From positions 1 to 64,000 of the forward strand of contig JAJDBX010000042.1 of the NCBI GenBank assembly GCA_029261135.1: a DNA stretch of 64,000 nucleotides, in the 5' to 3' direction. Position numbers and translations under genes: made by a program. Positions 44,072-52,963 of this stretch are shown here, one piece after another (position 1 is the stretch's first letter; each line of letters begins with the position of its first letter). The notes beneath the pieces were generated by a model. It was not told the origin of the DNA and ran no database searches. It saw only the letters and a program-made list of their open reading frames with translations. Source of the DNA: Nitrospirota bacterium (lineage in GTDB: Bacteria > Nitrospirota > Nitrospiria > SBBL01 > JAADHI01).

Positions 44072-44092
44072 ACTACACTCTAATTCATTGGA

Positions 44093-45016
44093 TTAAATAT
44101 TGAAGTACTTTTCGATACTAATATACCGCTCGCCCGTATCAGGAAGAATGGTCACTACTGTTTTTCCCGGGCCCAACTCTCTTGCTATTTTTCTTGCAGC
44201 CCAGGTATTGGCTCCGGAAGAAATACCAACAAGGAGTCCGTCTTGTTTCGCCAAGGCTTTTGCCATTTTATAGGAATCATCGTCAGTGACCGTCATCACC
44301 CGATCAATAATGTCTCGATTTAAAATTTCTGGAATAAAACCCGCACCAATTCCTTGAATCTTATGCGGCCCCGGTTCTTTTCCGGAAAGCACGGCAGAGG
44401 TGGCAGGTTCAACCGCGACAACCAATGTCTTTGGATTTTTCGCTTTCAAAACTTCTCCCACCCCTGTAATGGTGCCGCCTGTGCCAACTGCGACGACCAA
44501 GGCGTCGATTTCCCCATCCACTGCCGAAAGAATTTCCGGACCCGTTGTTTTTCGGTGGACCTCAGGATTGGCAGGGTTGGAAAATTGACCTGGCATAAAA
44601 TAATCAGAGTTTTGATCCATTATATTTTCTGCTTCGATGATGGCACCTCGCATGCCTTCCCAGGCTGGCGTCAGTACCAATTGTGCACCATAGGAAGAAA
44701 GCAAGCTTGCCCGTTCCATACTCATGGATTCCGGCATTACGAGTATCAATTTATAACCGCGAACAGCACAAACTAGCGCAAGTCCGATTCCAGTATTTCC
44801 GCTGGTGGGTTCAATCAGCGTCATCCCGGGTTTTAATCGCCCTTCTGCTTCTGCGGCCTCAACCATGCTGATACAAATACGATCTTTAACACTTCCCCCT
44901 GGATTAAAAAATTCAACCTTCGCCAATACTCTAGCTGCATTTTCTTCTGAAAGATTTCGCAATTGAACCAAAGGGGTATTTCCGATTAATGTCGTGATAT
45001 CACTATATGTTTTCAT
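44093..45016 (-). CDS. Cysteine synthase (CysK/CysM family), second copy
   Basis: A 307-residue fold-type II PLP enzyme. KVEFFNPGGSVKDRICISMV has the PLP Lys, IEPTSGNTGIGLALVCAV the Asn loop, and AVGTGGTITGVGEVLKAKNP the phosphate loop. EPTSGNTG matches ordinary CysK, unlike the EGTAGNTG copy at 29 kb. It lies 4 bases after a ThiS-like carrier gene and just before an E1 gene. It may therefore accept sulfur from the carrier thiocarboxylate rather than free sulfide, as mycobacterial CysM does. Confidence 0.92.
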   Translation of the reverse strand: MKTYSDITTLIGNTPLVQLRNLSEENAARVLAKVEFFNPGGSVKDRICISMVEAAEAEGRLKPGMTLIEPTSGNTGIGLALVCAVRGYKLILVMPESMSMERASLLSSYGAQLVLTPAWEGMRGAIIEAENIMDQNSDYFMPGQFSNPANPEVHRKTTGPEILSAVDGEIDALVVAVGTGGTITGVGEVLKAKNPKTLVVAVEPATSAVLSGKEPGPHKIQGIGAGFIPEILNRDIIDRVMTVTDDDSYKMAKALAKQDGLLVGISSGANTWAARKIARELGPGKTVVTILPDTGERYISIEKYFNI

Positions 45017-45020
45017 CGTT

Positions 45021-45230
45021 TTAGCTCAGCCCTGATCCCCCGCCCATAAAAAAGAGAAATTCAAGTGAATCCCCTTTCTGGAGTAGCGTATCGTTTATAT
45101 TTTCACGATCAATCATCTGGTCGTTGAGCTCGACGGAAACCATCTGTGGTTCAATTTTTTTTGACTTGAGGAGTGCGCCCAGCGTGGTTTCTTGAATATC
45201 CTCTTTTTTGCCATTGATCTTCACAAACAT
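45021..45230 (-). CDS. ThiS-like sulfur-carrier protein with a C-terminal extension past the diglycine
   Basis: 69 residues from the ATG at 45230, with GGAAAAGGAA upstream; a frame to 45257 is longer but less likely. A beta-grasp ThiS pattern (MFVKINGKKEDIQETTLGAL, VELNDQMIDRENIND) ends LEFLFFMGGGSGLS. In ThiS, MoaD and CysO the protein ends exactly at Gly-Gly. Here four residues (SGLS) follow. By analogy with Wolinella HcyS, which is trimmed by the protease HcyD, this one would need cleavage before activation. No protease gene is adjacent. Confidence 0.85.
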   Translation of the reverse strand: MFVKINGKKEDIQETTLGALLKSKKIEPQMVSVELNDQMIDRENINDTLLQKGDSLEFLFFMGGGSGLS

Positions 45231-45272
45231 CAGTAAATATTTCCTTTTCCAAAACACCCATAAAAGTCGTCT

Positions 45273-45302
45273 ATTTAATCAGATAAATCCTATTATTGTC
45301 AA
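45273..45302 (-). promoter_or_regulatory. Sigma70-like promoter for the sulfur-carrier operon
   Basis: On the minus strand, a perfect TTGACA (45302-45297), an 18-base spacer and TTAAAT (45278-45273, four of six). The expected leader is about 36 bases before the ThiS-like start. Confidence 0.55.
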
Positions 45303-45369
45303 GGAGGGGGAGGGAGGGAATAGCCTTTAAAAAAAGGGAGATGCAGGGTATTTGTGTTCTTGACCCATG

Positions 45370-45675
45370 TTATCTTTTGTTCTCTTCATCGCGTGATGCA
45401 AGCTCGGATTCCCATTCAATCGGGAGAAGGTATTTTTTTTTGTTGTTACAGGGTTTGCAGGCGGGAACCACATTCCCTTTATTATTTTTTCCACCCCGGC
45501 TGATGGGAATGAGATGATCCATCGTGAGTTCGTCGGGTTTGAATTTCTCACCACAGTAATGGCAAACCCCCGTACTCTTGCGGCGCTTCCACCACTGGCT
45601 TTTTCTTAGAATCCGAGCTTTGTCCTTTTCCTTTTTAATGGCCTCATCGTCTATTTCTGAAAAAAATGCACCCAT
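45370..45675 (-). CDS. HNH endonuclease domain protein
   Basis: A 101-residue protein. CHYCGEKFKPDELTMDHLIP contains the first zinc CxxC and the catalytic Asp-His. ISRGGKNNKGNVVPACKPCN adds the Asn and the second CxxC. It is the stand-alone HNH fold seen in small nucleases of phage, restriction-associated or housekeeping origin. The N-terminal 35 residues are basic and helical. It lies upstream of the sulfur-carrier promoter on the same strand; no modification partner is nearby. Confidence 0.85.
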   Translation of the reverse strand: MGAFFSEIDDEAIKKEKDKARILRKSQWWKRRKSTGVCHYCGEKFKPDELTMDHLIPISRGGKNNKGNVVPACKPCNNKKKYLLPIEWESELASRDEENKR

Positions 45676-45796
45676 CTGTCTTTTTAAAACCTCTGATTAA
45701 ATACTCATTGGATTTCAAGGTATGCTTTTGTCGTGAACCCGTCAAGGCTTGTCGGTTTTTTAGCCAAGAATTGATGTCTTTATCAGAGTATAAATA

Positions 45797-45825
45797 TTGA
45801 CTCTAAGTCTTCATTTCAGTAGGAT
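45797..45825 (+). promoter_or_regulatory. Possible promoter of the quinone/FGE operon
   Basis: TTGACT, 17 bases, TAGGAT, with the ATG only 9 bases after the -10. The AGGA inside the -10 could instead be the ribosome site of the ubiC-like gene, in which case the promoter lies further upstream. The two readings cannot both hold. Confidence 0.3.
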
Positions 45826-45834
45826 GATTTCCTC

Positions 45835-46401
45835 ATGGAACAGGGGTGGCTCACGATAAACGTTTTTTTGGAGAGATGTAAAAACCAAGCCGTCAATCCA
45901 CTTCTTCGGCTGCTCCTTTCGTCAGATGGCACGGCCATTCGGAGTTTTAATAGCATTTTTTTTAATCCACCAGAACTTGAAGTTTTGGATCAACATGAGA
46001 CCTTTGCTGATGAAAACTTGGCCTTGCAACTGGGGATTCCTCAAGGAGAAAAAGTTGTTGAGCGTTCAGTCTGCTTGAGTATCATCCGGAACGAAGGGAT
46101 CAAAGAACAACTGCTTTTCGCGATTTCCCGATTTCCCGTTTCAAGGCTTAAACCCGATCTCTATCAAGACTTGCAATTGGGACAAAAACCGCTTGGGCAG
46201 ATCGTTGAAGAACGATCACTTTCAACATTCCGGGATTGTTTGGAAATCGCACATCTCCCTTTTCCAAAAGTCGCGGAAGCACTTGAACTTAAAGAGGATA
46301 CTTTATTTTGGGCAAGACGTTTTCGCTTATCCATCTCCGGGCAAGTTTCGGCATTCATCTGCGAAGTTTTTTCACCCTACCTTTCTTCATTCTCTTCTTA
46401 A
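45835..46401 (+). CDS. Chorismate pyruvate-lyase (UbiC)-like protein
   Basis: A 188-residue protein resembling the UbiC/UTRA fold. The C-terminal ARRFRLSISGQVSAFICEVF corresponds to the UbiC strand that carries the conserved Arg and the product-binding Glu (EVF). The pattern LGQIVEERSLSTFRDCLEIA also fits. UbiC cleaves chorismate to 4-hydroxybenzoate and pyruvate. UbiA and UbiD homologues follow on the same strand, supporting the assignment. Identity is weaker than for its neighbours and the start has only a modest ribosome site (AGGA). Confidence 0.7.
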   Translation: MEQGWLTINVFLERCKNQAVNPLLRLLLSSDGTAIRSFNSIFFNPPELEVLDQHETFADENLALQLGIPQGEKVVERSVCLSIIRNEGIKEQLLFAISRFPVSRLKPDLYQDLQLGQKPLGQIVEERSLSTFRDCLEIAHLPFPKVAEALELKEDTLFWARRFRLSISGQVSAFICEVFSPYLSSFSS

Positions 46402-47285
46402 CGAGCGTCTTATTTGCCTGTCAGTCCACGAAGACCCGGCAAACTAAGGCCCCGCTTTCATCAACAGATCAAACAAACGCTAAGCAAGTGAAGGAAAAGC
46501 CTTCCCCATCTCAGAAAAAAACTGAGACAGAGGATATGATTTGGATTCCTGATGGACCATTTTTGATGGGGACGGACGAAGTCGATACTGAGAATGAAGG
46601 GGTAGAGCTGGGATTTCCTCAACCTTGGTATGAAGATGAACGACCTCAGCACAGCGTGAGGCTCAAAGGCTACTACATTGACCGCTATGAAGTAACGCAA
46701 GAAGCCTATTTACAATTTGTGCGAAAAGCAGGGCATCCGCCCCCTCCCCATTGGGTGAATGGGGTCTATAAAGTGGGGACGGGCAAACATCCCATCACAT
46801 TCGTCGATTGGTACGATGCAAACGATTATTGCCTCTGGAACAAGAAATGGTTGCCAACGGAAGCACAGTGGGAGAAAGCCGCAAGAGGTTCAAAAGGCAG
46901 GCGATATCCTTGGGGAGATGTGTTTGATGCGAAACGTGCCCACCTTTCGCCTGCATCCGATGTAGCCATGACATTGGCCCCGGTGGGTCGCTATCCAGAG
47001 GGCAGCAGTGCTTATGGTGTGCATGACATGGTCGGGAATGCTTGGGAATGGACGGCGAGTTGGTATATGCCCTATCAAGGCAGTAAACTCAGGAAAAGGG
47101 AATTTGGCATGAAACACCGTGCAGTGAGAGGCCTTTCTTTCCATTCTTTAGGACACTATCCGGGAGGAGCCTATCCGCGTGTACTCGAGGTGTATGCACG
47201 GGCGACCACGCGATCCTATGATCCACCTTCAGAGCGTTTAAGTGACCTCGGTTTTCGCTGTATCAAAAGGGAAAATTTACGTTGA
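46308..47285 (+). CDS. FGE-sulfatase (SUMF1)-domain lipoprotein lacking the catalytic cysteines
   Basis: A 325-residue protein starting at TTG inside the end of the ubiC-like gene (94-base overlap) with AGAGGA upstream. The signal ends FLTSVLFACQS, a lipobox. The domain shows DMIWIPDGPFLMGTDE, GYYIDRYEVTQEAY, WLPTEAQWEKAARG and YGVHDMVGNAWEWTASWY, ending LGFRC. Where formylglycine-generating enzymes carry the copper-binding Cys-x4-Cys after RGGS, this protein reads RGLSFHSLGHYPGG with no cysteine. It is therefore not a standard FGE and is more likely a binding or structural member. Confidence 0.85.
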   Translation: MGKTFSLIHLRASFGIHLRSFFTLPFFILFLTSVLFACQSTKTRQTKAPLSSTDQTNAKQVKEKPSPSQKKTETEDMIWIPDGPFLMGTDEVDTENEGVELGFPQPWYEDERPQHSVRLKGYYIDRYEVTQEAYLQFVRKAGHPPPPHWVNGVYKVGTGKHPITFVDWYDANDYCLWNKKWLPTEAQWEKAARGSKGRRYPWGDVFDAKRAHLSPASDVAMTLAPVGRYPEGSSAYGVHDMVGNAWEWTASWYMPYQGSKLRKREFGMKHRAVRGLSFHSLGHYPGGAYPRVLEVYARATTRSYDPPSERLSDLGFRCIKRENLR

Positions 47286-48157
47286 GTTTTCTTTGGCATA
47301 AATGGCCTGCGGTCGCAAACCTGATCCGTTTGGACAAGCAATATGGCACGCTCTTACTGCTTTTCCCCACACTCTGGTCTTTAATTCTGGCTTCAGAGGG
47401 GAGACCGTCTTTAAAACACCTTATTATTTTTTCCATCGGCGCTTTTTTGATGCGCAGTGCGGGCTGCGTGATGAATGACATGGCCGATCACACCTTTGAT
47501 GCAAAAGTCGATCGCACCAAAAACCGTCCTTTGGCTTCTGATCAATTAAGCCTGTGGGAGGCACTGATTGTCCTCGGAATCCTTTTAACGGCTTCGCTCA
47601 TCACCGTATTGTTTCTCAATCGCTTTGCTTTTTTTCTGAGCTTTGCAGCGCTTTTTTTTGCGATCATTTATCCTTTTGCGAAACGCGTAACCTATCTCCC
47701 ACAAATTGTTCTGGGCATTGCCTTTAGTTGGGGCATTATTTTGGCTTGGGCCGCTGAGCGGAACAGTCTATCCCTCACCCCATTTTTGCTCCTACTGGCC
47801 AACCTGTGTTGGGCGACGGGTTATGATACGATTTATACCTTGATGGACAGAGAAGACGACCTCAAAATCGGCCTCAAATCGACTGCAATTCTGTTTGGAA
47901 AAGGGACTTGGCTGGCCGTCGGAGTCTTTTATGGTCTTGTTGTGCTTTTTTTAACGATGGTGGGTCAACAATCTCAGATGAGTTTTTTGTATTATTCGGC
48001 CATCGGAGGCATTGGCATTCTGTTTTATTATCAATCGATTCAAATTAGAAAATCGCGACAAAGAGCAAGACTTTTTGCATTGTTTAGATCAAATATTTGG
48101 GTGGGTTTTCTGGTATTGACTGGTTTATTATTGAATTATCATCTTGGGAGTTTGTAA
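47282..48157 (+). CDS. ubiA: 4-Hydroxybenzoate polyprenyltransferase (UbiA family)
   Basis: A 291-residue polytopic membrane protein, starting at a TTG that overlaps the previous stop (TTGA). The first Asp-rich motif RSAGCVMNDMADHTFDAKVD has the NDxxDxxxD Mg/prenyl-diphosphate ligands. The second is GYDTIYTLMDREDDLKIGLK. It attaches the polyprenyl tail to 4-hydroxybenzoate at the inner membrane. The downstream ubiD supports a quinone pathway; ubiquinone, plastoquinone-like or menaquinone-type products cannot be separated by these genes alone. Confidence 0.92.
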   Translation: MSFLWHKWPAVANLIRLDKQYGTLLLLFPTLWSLILASEGRPSLKHLIIFSIGAFLMRSAGCVMNDMADHTFDAKVDRTKNRPLASDQLSLWEALIVLGILLTASLITVLFLNRFAFFLSFAALFFAIIYPFAKRVTYLPQIVLGIAFSWGIILAWAAERNSLSLTPFLLLLANLCWATGYDTIYTLMDREDDLKIGLKSTAILFGKGTWLAVGVFYGLVVLFLTMVGQQSQMSFLYYSAIGGIGILFYYQSIQIRKSRQRARLFALFRSNIWVGFLVLTGLLLNYHLGSL

Positions 48158-48187
48158 TGCTGCGATGTCTCATCTTGAGGACTAAGA

Positions 48188-49651
48188 ATGCCTTATAACG
48201 ATCTGCGTCAATTTATGACTTTTCTCGAAGAAAGAGGACAACTCGTCCGGATTAAACAAGAAATCGACCCTTATTTGGAGATGACTGAAATTTATGATCG
48301 GCTCATCAAAAAAGGCGGGCCGGCCATTCTGTTTGAAAATCCCAAAGGATCAGATCTACCTGTTTTAATCAACCTCTATGGCACTGTCGAGCGAGTTGCC
48401 CTGGGTTTGGATACCGATGAGAAAGGGTTGGAGGAAATCGGAAAGTTTCTCGCCTTTCTTCAACATCCTGAGCCACCCAAAGGTTTTGTGGATGCGGTCA
48501 AACATCTCCCTTTTTATGCCAGGATCCTGCACCTTTCCCCCAAAATAACAAAGACAGCCCCTTGCCAAGAGGTGGTGCTTCAAGGCGAAGACATTAATCT
48601 GGATGCTCTTCCGATACAGCATTGTTGGCCGGACGATGCCGCGCCCTTAATTACCTGGCCGCTTGTCGTAACGAAACCACCACCCGGCGTAAATGGGAAA
48701 TCAAATGTGGGCATTTATCGCATGCAGAAGATCGATAAAAACCGAACGATCATGCGCTGGTTAAGTCATCGCGGTGGGGCACAACATTATCGGGAATGGA
48801 TGGCCACAGGAAAACCCATGCCCGTTGCAGCCGCACTGGGCTGCGATCCGGCGATGACCATTGCAGCAGTGACCCCGGTTCCCGAGCAAATCGGTGAATT
48901 TCATTTTGCTGGATTACTTCGCAAGAAACAGGTTGAGCTGGTGAAATGTAAGATGTCTGATCTCGAAGTCCCCGCCACCAGTGAAATCATTATTGAAGGA
49001 GAAATTCACCTCGGTGAGATGGCGGATGAGGGGCCGCACGGCGATCACACGGGTTTTTATAACTCAGTGGAGCCTTTTCCCGTCTTTCGCGTGACCTGCA
49101 TTACCCATCGTCAAAACCCCATCTATTTATCGACAACAACTGGGCGTCCCCCGAGGGAAGACGCAATTATTGGACTGGCCTTAAACCAGATTTTTCTCCC
49201 GCTTTTAAAGCAACACTTCCCGGAGATTATTGATTTCCATCTTCCGATGGAGGCCTGCTCTTATCGATTCGCGGTCATTTCGATGAAAAAACAGTACCCC
49301 GGCCATGCAAAGCGCGTCATGATGGGCATATGGGGTTTTCTTAAGCAGTTTATGTATGTTAAATTCATTATCACCGTTGATCCTGAAATTGACATCAGAA
49401 ATTGGGACGATGTGGTCTGGGCGATTTCGACACAGGTAGACCCGGCGAGAGATACCTTTGTGTTGGAATCCACACCCATCGATTATCTCGACTTCGCTTC
49501 CCCCGAACCGCGCTTGGGATCAAAAATGGGCATTGATGCCACATCGAAAATGCCCCCCGAAACAAAACGGGAATGGGGAAGAGGCATGTCGATGGATCCA
49601 GACGTGGTCAAGAGAATTGATCAATTGTGGAGTGAATTAGGACTCGAGTAA
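48188..49651 (+). CDS. ubiD: UbiD-family decarboxylase (3-polyprenyl-4-hydroxybenzoate decarboxylase type)
   Basis: A 487-residue protein of usual UbiD length. Visible blocks are [37 protein letters not shown] and the active-site region [20 protein letters not shown] with the conserved Glu and Asp. It uses the prenylated-FMN cofactor made by UbiX; no ubiX is in the window. Translation is coupled to the next gene (TAATG). Confidence 0.92.
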   Translation: MPYNDLRQFMTFLEERGQLVRIKQEIDPYLEMTEIYDRLIKKGGPAILFENPKGSDLPVLINLYGTVERVALGLDTDEKGLEEIGKFLAFLQHPEPPKGFVDAVKHLPFYARILHLSPKITKTAPCQEVVLQGEDINLDALPIQHCWPDDAAPLITWPLVVTKPPPGVNGKSNVGIYRMQKIDKNRTIMRWLSHRGGAQHYREWMATGKPMPVAAALGCDPAMTIAAVTPVPEQIGEFHFAGLLRKKQVELVKCKMSDLEVPATSEIIIEGEIHLGEMADEGPHGDHTGFYNSVEPFPVFRVTCITHRQNPIYLSTTTGRPPREDAIIGLALNQIFLPLLKQHFPEIIDFHLPMEACSYRFAVISMKKQYPGHAKRVMMGIWGFLKQFMYVKFIITVDPEIDIRNWDDVVWAISTQVDPARDTFVLESTPIDYLDFASPEPRLGSKMGIDATSKMPPETKREWGRGMSMDPDVVKRIDQLWSELGLE

Positions 49652-50694
49652 TGCGTTCCAAAATAAATATCGTAGCGATTGTGCTTGTTTCGATCTTCTC
49701 GTCCCTTTCGTTTTTAAAAAGTGAACCCCTCCCGCAGAAACCTGAACCGAGCCATCAAAATAAAATAGATCAAGGCCTTGAAGGAAGCTGCCTCCATTGC
49801 CACGGAGGAGGAAATGCCTTGCAACAGGATCTCTCAGATCCTGAGTGTCAGGAATGTCATGGCATCCCTTCCATTCCCACCATCGTGATTCCTGCGAATG
49901 TGCCTAAGAATCAAGTCATCATTGAACAGCAGTTGATCGAGATTCCTGCCGGAACATTTATTATGGGAAGCCCAGGGCGTCCATCTGCAGAAGGACGAGG
50001 CAATGCGGATGAAGGACCGCCACATGAGGTCAGTGTCGCCCTCTACTATATTGATCTTTATGAAACAACCAATGCACATTATCAGGAATATCTCGAAGCC
50101 ACGGGCGCAAAGCCCCCACTGCTTTGGCGAGGCGGCGTCTTTCCGGAAGCCATTGCAAATCATCCCGTTGTATATGTGGATTGGTTTGATGCTGACAACT
50201 TTTGCCGATGGGCTGGGAAACGCCTTCCGAACGAAGAAGAATGGGAAAAAGCAGGGCGCGGGAATGATAGAAGAAATTTCCCCTGGGGTGTGAATTTCGA
50301 TACCGAAAAAGCGAATACGCCTCAATATTCGCTGGCCAAAGGGATCTCCGTTTCAAAGGGAAGCACCATGCCTGTCGGAAGTTTTGAATCAGGGAAGAGC
50401 CCTTACGGACTTTATGATATGGCAGGAAACGTCTATGAGTGGGTCAGCAATTGGTATCTCCCCTATCCCGGCAACCAAAGCCCGAATATCCATTATGGCA
50501 AAAGAAACAAAGTACTGCGGGGCGGATCGTGGTATGACTGCATGTCCTACGGTTGTGGCCTTTCATCCCCCGTTTATAATCGAAGCCGTTTCACACCGGA
50601 GATTAGAAACAAAGGATTCGGGTTCCGCTGTGCCAGCGATATCCCACATCCTGTAAAAAATCAAAAAAAGCCACAGGAAGAGTTCAACTCGTAA
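49651..50694 (+). CDS. Diheme cytochrome c - formylglycine-generating-enzyme (SUMF1) fusion protein
   Basis: A 347-residue exported protein (signal IVAIVLVSIFSSLSFLKSEP). Residues about 49-53 and 70-74 are CLHCH and CQECH, two CxxCH c-type heme sites. An FGE-sulfatase domain starts near 90: IEIPAGTFIMGSPGRPS, HEVSVALYYIDLYETTNAHY, RLPNEEEWEKAGRG and YGLYDMAGNVYEWVSNWY. RGGSWYDCMSYGCGL then has Cys-x4-Cys at the position of the copper-binding, catalytic cysteines of true FGEs, and GFGFRC closes the domain. Known FGEs use Cu and O2 to oxidise a cysteine in sulfatases. Here an attached electron carrier and quinone-gene neighbours hint at a respiratory electron source; no sulfatase gene is in view. 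Confidence 0.88.
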   Translation: MRSKINIVAIVLVSIFSSLSFLKSEPLPQKPEPSHQNKIDQGLEGSCLHCHGGGNALQQDLSDPECQECHGIPSIPTIVIPANVPKNQVIIEQQLIEIPAGTFIMGSPGRPSAEGRGNADEGPPHEVSVALYYIDLYETTNAHYQEYLEATGAKPPLLWRGGVFPEAIANHPVVYVDWFDADNFCRWAGKRLPNEEEWEKAGRGNDRRNFPWGVNFDTEKANTPQYSLAKGISVSKGSTMPVGSFESGKSPYGLYDMAGNVYEWVSNWYLPYPGNQSPNIHYGKRNKVLRGGSWYDCMSYGCGLSSPVYNRSRFTPEIRNKGFGFRCASDIPHPVKNQKKPQEEFNS

Positions 50695-50892
50695 AAACCC
50701 AAAACAACTGATTTTTTCCTAAATAGTTCAAAATATTTAAAGCATCAGCAATGACTTTCAGATTAAAGCGCTTTTAATTCATGTTTTTCTTTGGTCTTTA
50801 ATTGTCTTTTCGCTTAAAAAACGAGGTTTGCACAAAATCACCGCCTTCCAGTAAGCATGATTTTTCATCTAAACCCAGTGAGACCATATTAG

Positions 50893-51291
50893 AAATGTAA
50901 TACCAACTCAGGAGACCCTGTCTCGACCGGAAGTGCCGGGAACTGTACTTTCCACTGGGGGACGCAAGACATGGTCGGAAACCTATGGGAATGGGTTTCT
51001 GACCAAACGCAAGGGAACAACCCAGTCTGGGATCCGAGCGCAGATGTTTCCCCGCCAGCCAATACACTCGTTTCAGATCCAGGCTTCGCGGATTATGGCG
51101 GCGACGCCAATTTTGGGTGGAACAGAGCGACGAATAATCTCCCTGGCAAACAAATTTTCTATTCAGTCATTGTTCGAGGTGGGCATCATCGTGATGCTGA
51201 AAAGGCCGGTGTTTTCGCGAGCGATGCGTGTAGCAGCCCTTCTCATTTTGAATCGAGCATCGGTTTTCGGTGCGGGGTTCCAGCGCATTGA
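50893..51291 (+). pseudogene. C-terminal remnant of a third FGE-sulfatase-domain gene
   Basis: An open frame directly after a TAG reads CNTNSGDPVSTGSAGNC, WGTQDMVGNLWEWVSDQTQG and VRGGHH, ending IGFRCGVPAH, the last third of an FGE-sulfatase domain. The N-terminal two thirds are missing, and the 198 bases between this frame and the cytochrome fusion gene carry no related sequence. It is probably a deletion relic; an internal ATG at 50971 allows a 106-residue product but this is unlikely to be functional. Confidence 0.65.
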
Positions 51292-51362
51292 TTTCGTTTT
51301 GAGGGACATCTTGAACGATCAGCCCTCTCAATTTCAAATCATTATTTTTATAGGGTAAGCAA

Positions 51363-52963
51363 ATGGTACGAATTATACACGAAACCTTATCAAGGGAGAG
51401 CTGTCTCATTTTTTCGCTCCCTAGCCCTTTTATTTTTCGTAGGCTGCAGCAGCGGTGGTGGTGGCTCTACCCCAGTACCCACATCAGCAGGCAACGATCC
51501 AGTTCCCGGCGGAGGATCTGAGGTCACGCCAGACAATTCGCTACAACTCTCGAGTACAGATCCACCCATTGTCCTTTCTGTCTCCCCTTTGCCTGGCTCC
51601 TTAGATGTCCCAATTGAAAATTCAATCGAAATAACTTTTTCGAAAGAGATGGAACCAGACTCATTTATAAGTGGGCTTGACGGCTTTTTCGACTCAAGCC
51701 GAAGATTCGTTTGTGTCAACAACGATTGCCGGGTGATCCGGGTGATTTCGGATCAATTCTTAGAATATGGGACAAAATATGATTTAACCTTGAAGGCTGG
51801 TATCTCTGGCGTAAGGGATCTAGACGGAATGACCTTGGCCTCATCAGAGTCTTGATCCTTCTCAACGGGTCCAAGCTCCTCCTTTCTATCGGACCTTCCT
51901 TTTACAAAAGTCTCCTTGGACGGGGGCGGGTTAGTGGACACTGATCAGGGGAATAAAGTCATCGAAGATGCCGGTGAGTGCACTTCTATTCAACTTGATT
52001 CCATCGGGACAGTGCATATTGCGTATCTTTCCTTATCAGATCGGGCTCCGAAACATGCTTTTTGTTTGGCCGGACAAGATTGTACCAATCCAAAAAACTG
52101 GACAAAAGAAAGAATTGATGATCCCGAAGCCGTCCCCTCAAAGGGTGTAGGAAGAGACGTCAATATGTATATCGATCGAAGGACAAGATCCATTTCAGTT
52201 ATCGGGATTACGGCGTTAATTACGTGGGGGGGGTGAAATATGCAACGAAACTTGATGACCTTTGGCAGGCGGGAGAGGTCGACAATGTGACTCACGTAAT
52301 TACCCATACCTATATCCAAGTCGATATGAACGACCGGATTCATATTACCTAGCGTTCTCGCAATGAAGTCCTTAATCCTGAAAATTTTTCAGAATGGGTC
52401 ATAATGGAAGGGCTTGCTTATGCCACTTGTGGCCAGCAGACATCAGACTGTCTCCAAGCTGGCAGTTGGGACAAGGTGTTGATTGAAGGCGGTTGGAAAT
52501 TTAGAGACAATGTTTATGCCGCGCCGAACCATATTTTTGATTCCGATAATGCCGTCCATGTCATCTATCACACCAACGGAGCATTAAAGTACGCAAAATG
52601 TTTGCTCACATCTGATTGCAGGATTCTGGGAAAAGATTACTGTCCACACCCCATCGCCCTTAAACGATGTCGGGACTGAAAACTCGATCTTTGTCGATGC
52701 ATCGGGAGTGCATATTACTGACAGAGATAACACCAATGCAAATTTAAGATACGCCTCTTGCGCGGCGAATTGCAGCGCGGTGGGCACGACATGGAATACC
52801 ATCACCATTGATACCTTTGGCCGCATGGGCGGAAGTACCCAATTAAAGGTCGATGCCTCCGGGGCGCACTTGCTGAAGATAATTACCTCACCCTCGGACG
52901 GATGGAAAAGGGCATATCAGTTATCGAGACATAGGAAATAAAGCCCTTAAATATGCGCTGTGA
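51363..52963 (+). pseudogene. Multiply disrupted lipoprotein gene with Big_5-like and BNR-like repeats
   Basis: Translating piecewise gives one coherent protein: a lipobox region (LALLFFVGCSSGGGGS), a Gly/Pro linker, a Big_5-like Ig domain (GSLDVPIENSIEITFSKEME), then repeats of the type IHFSYRDYGVNY...KYA, LKYAKC, LRYASC and HISYRDIGNKALKYA. It is broken by an in-frame TGA at 51853-51855, a frameshift near 52175, an in-frame TAG near 52352, a frameshift near 52615 and another near 52900. The ATG at 51363 is out of frame with the lipobox. The protein once was probably an exported beta-propeller-like surface protein. Confidence 0.7.

Noticed and set aside
45231-45369. Riboswitch upstream of the sulfur-carrier operon (TPP or SAM type)
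   Set aside because: The predicted leader is only about 36 bases, too short for either aptamer, and no conserved core was seen.
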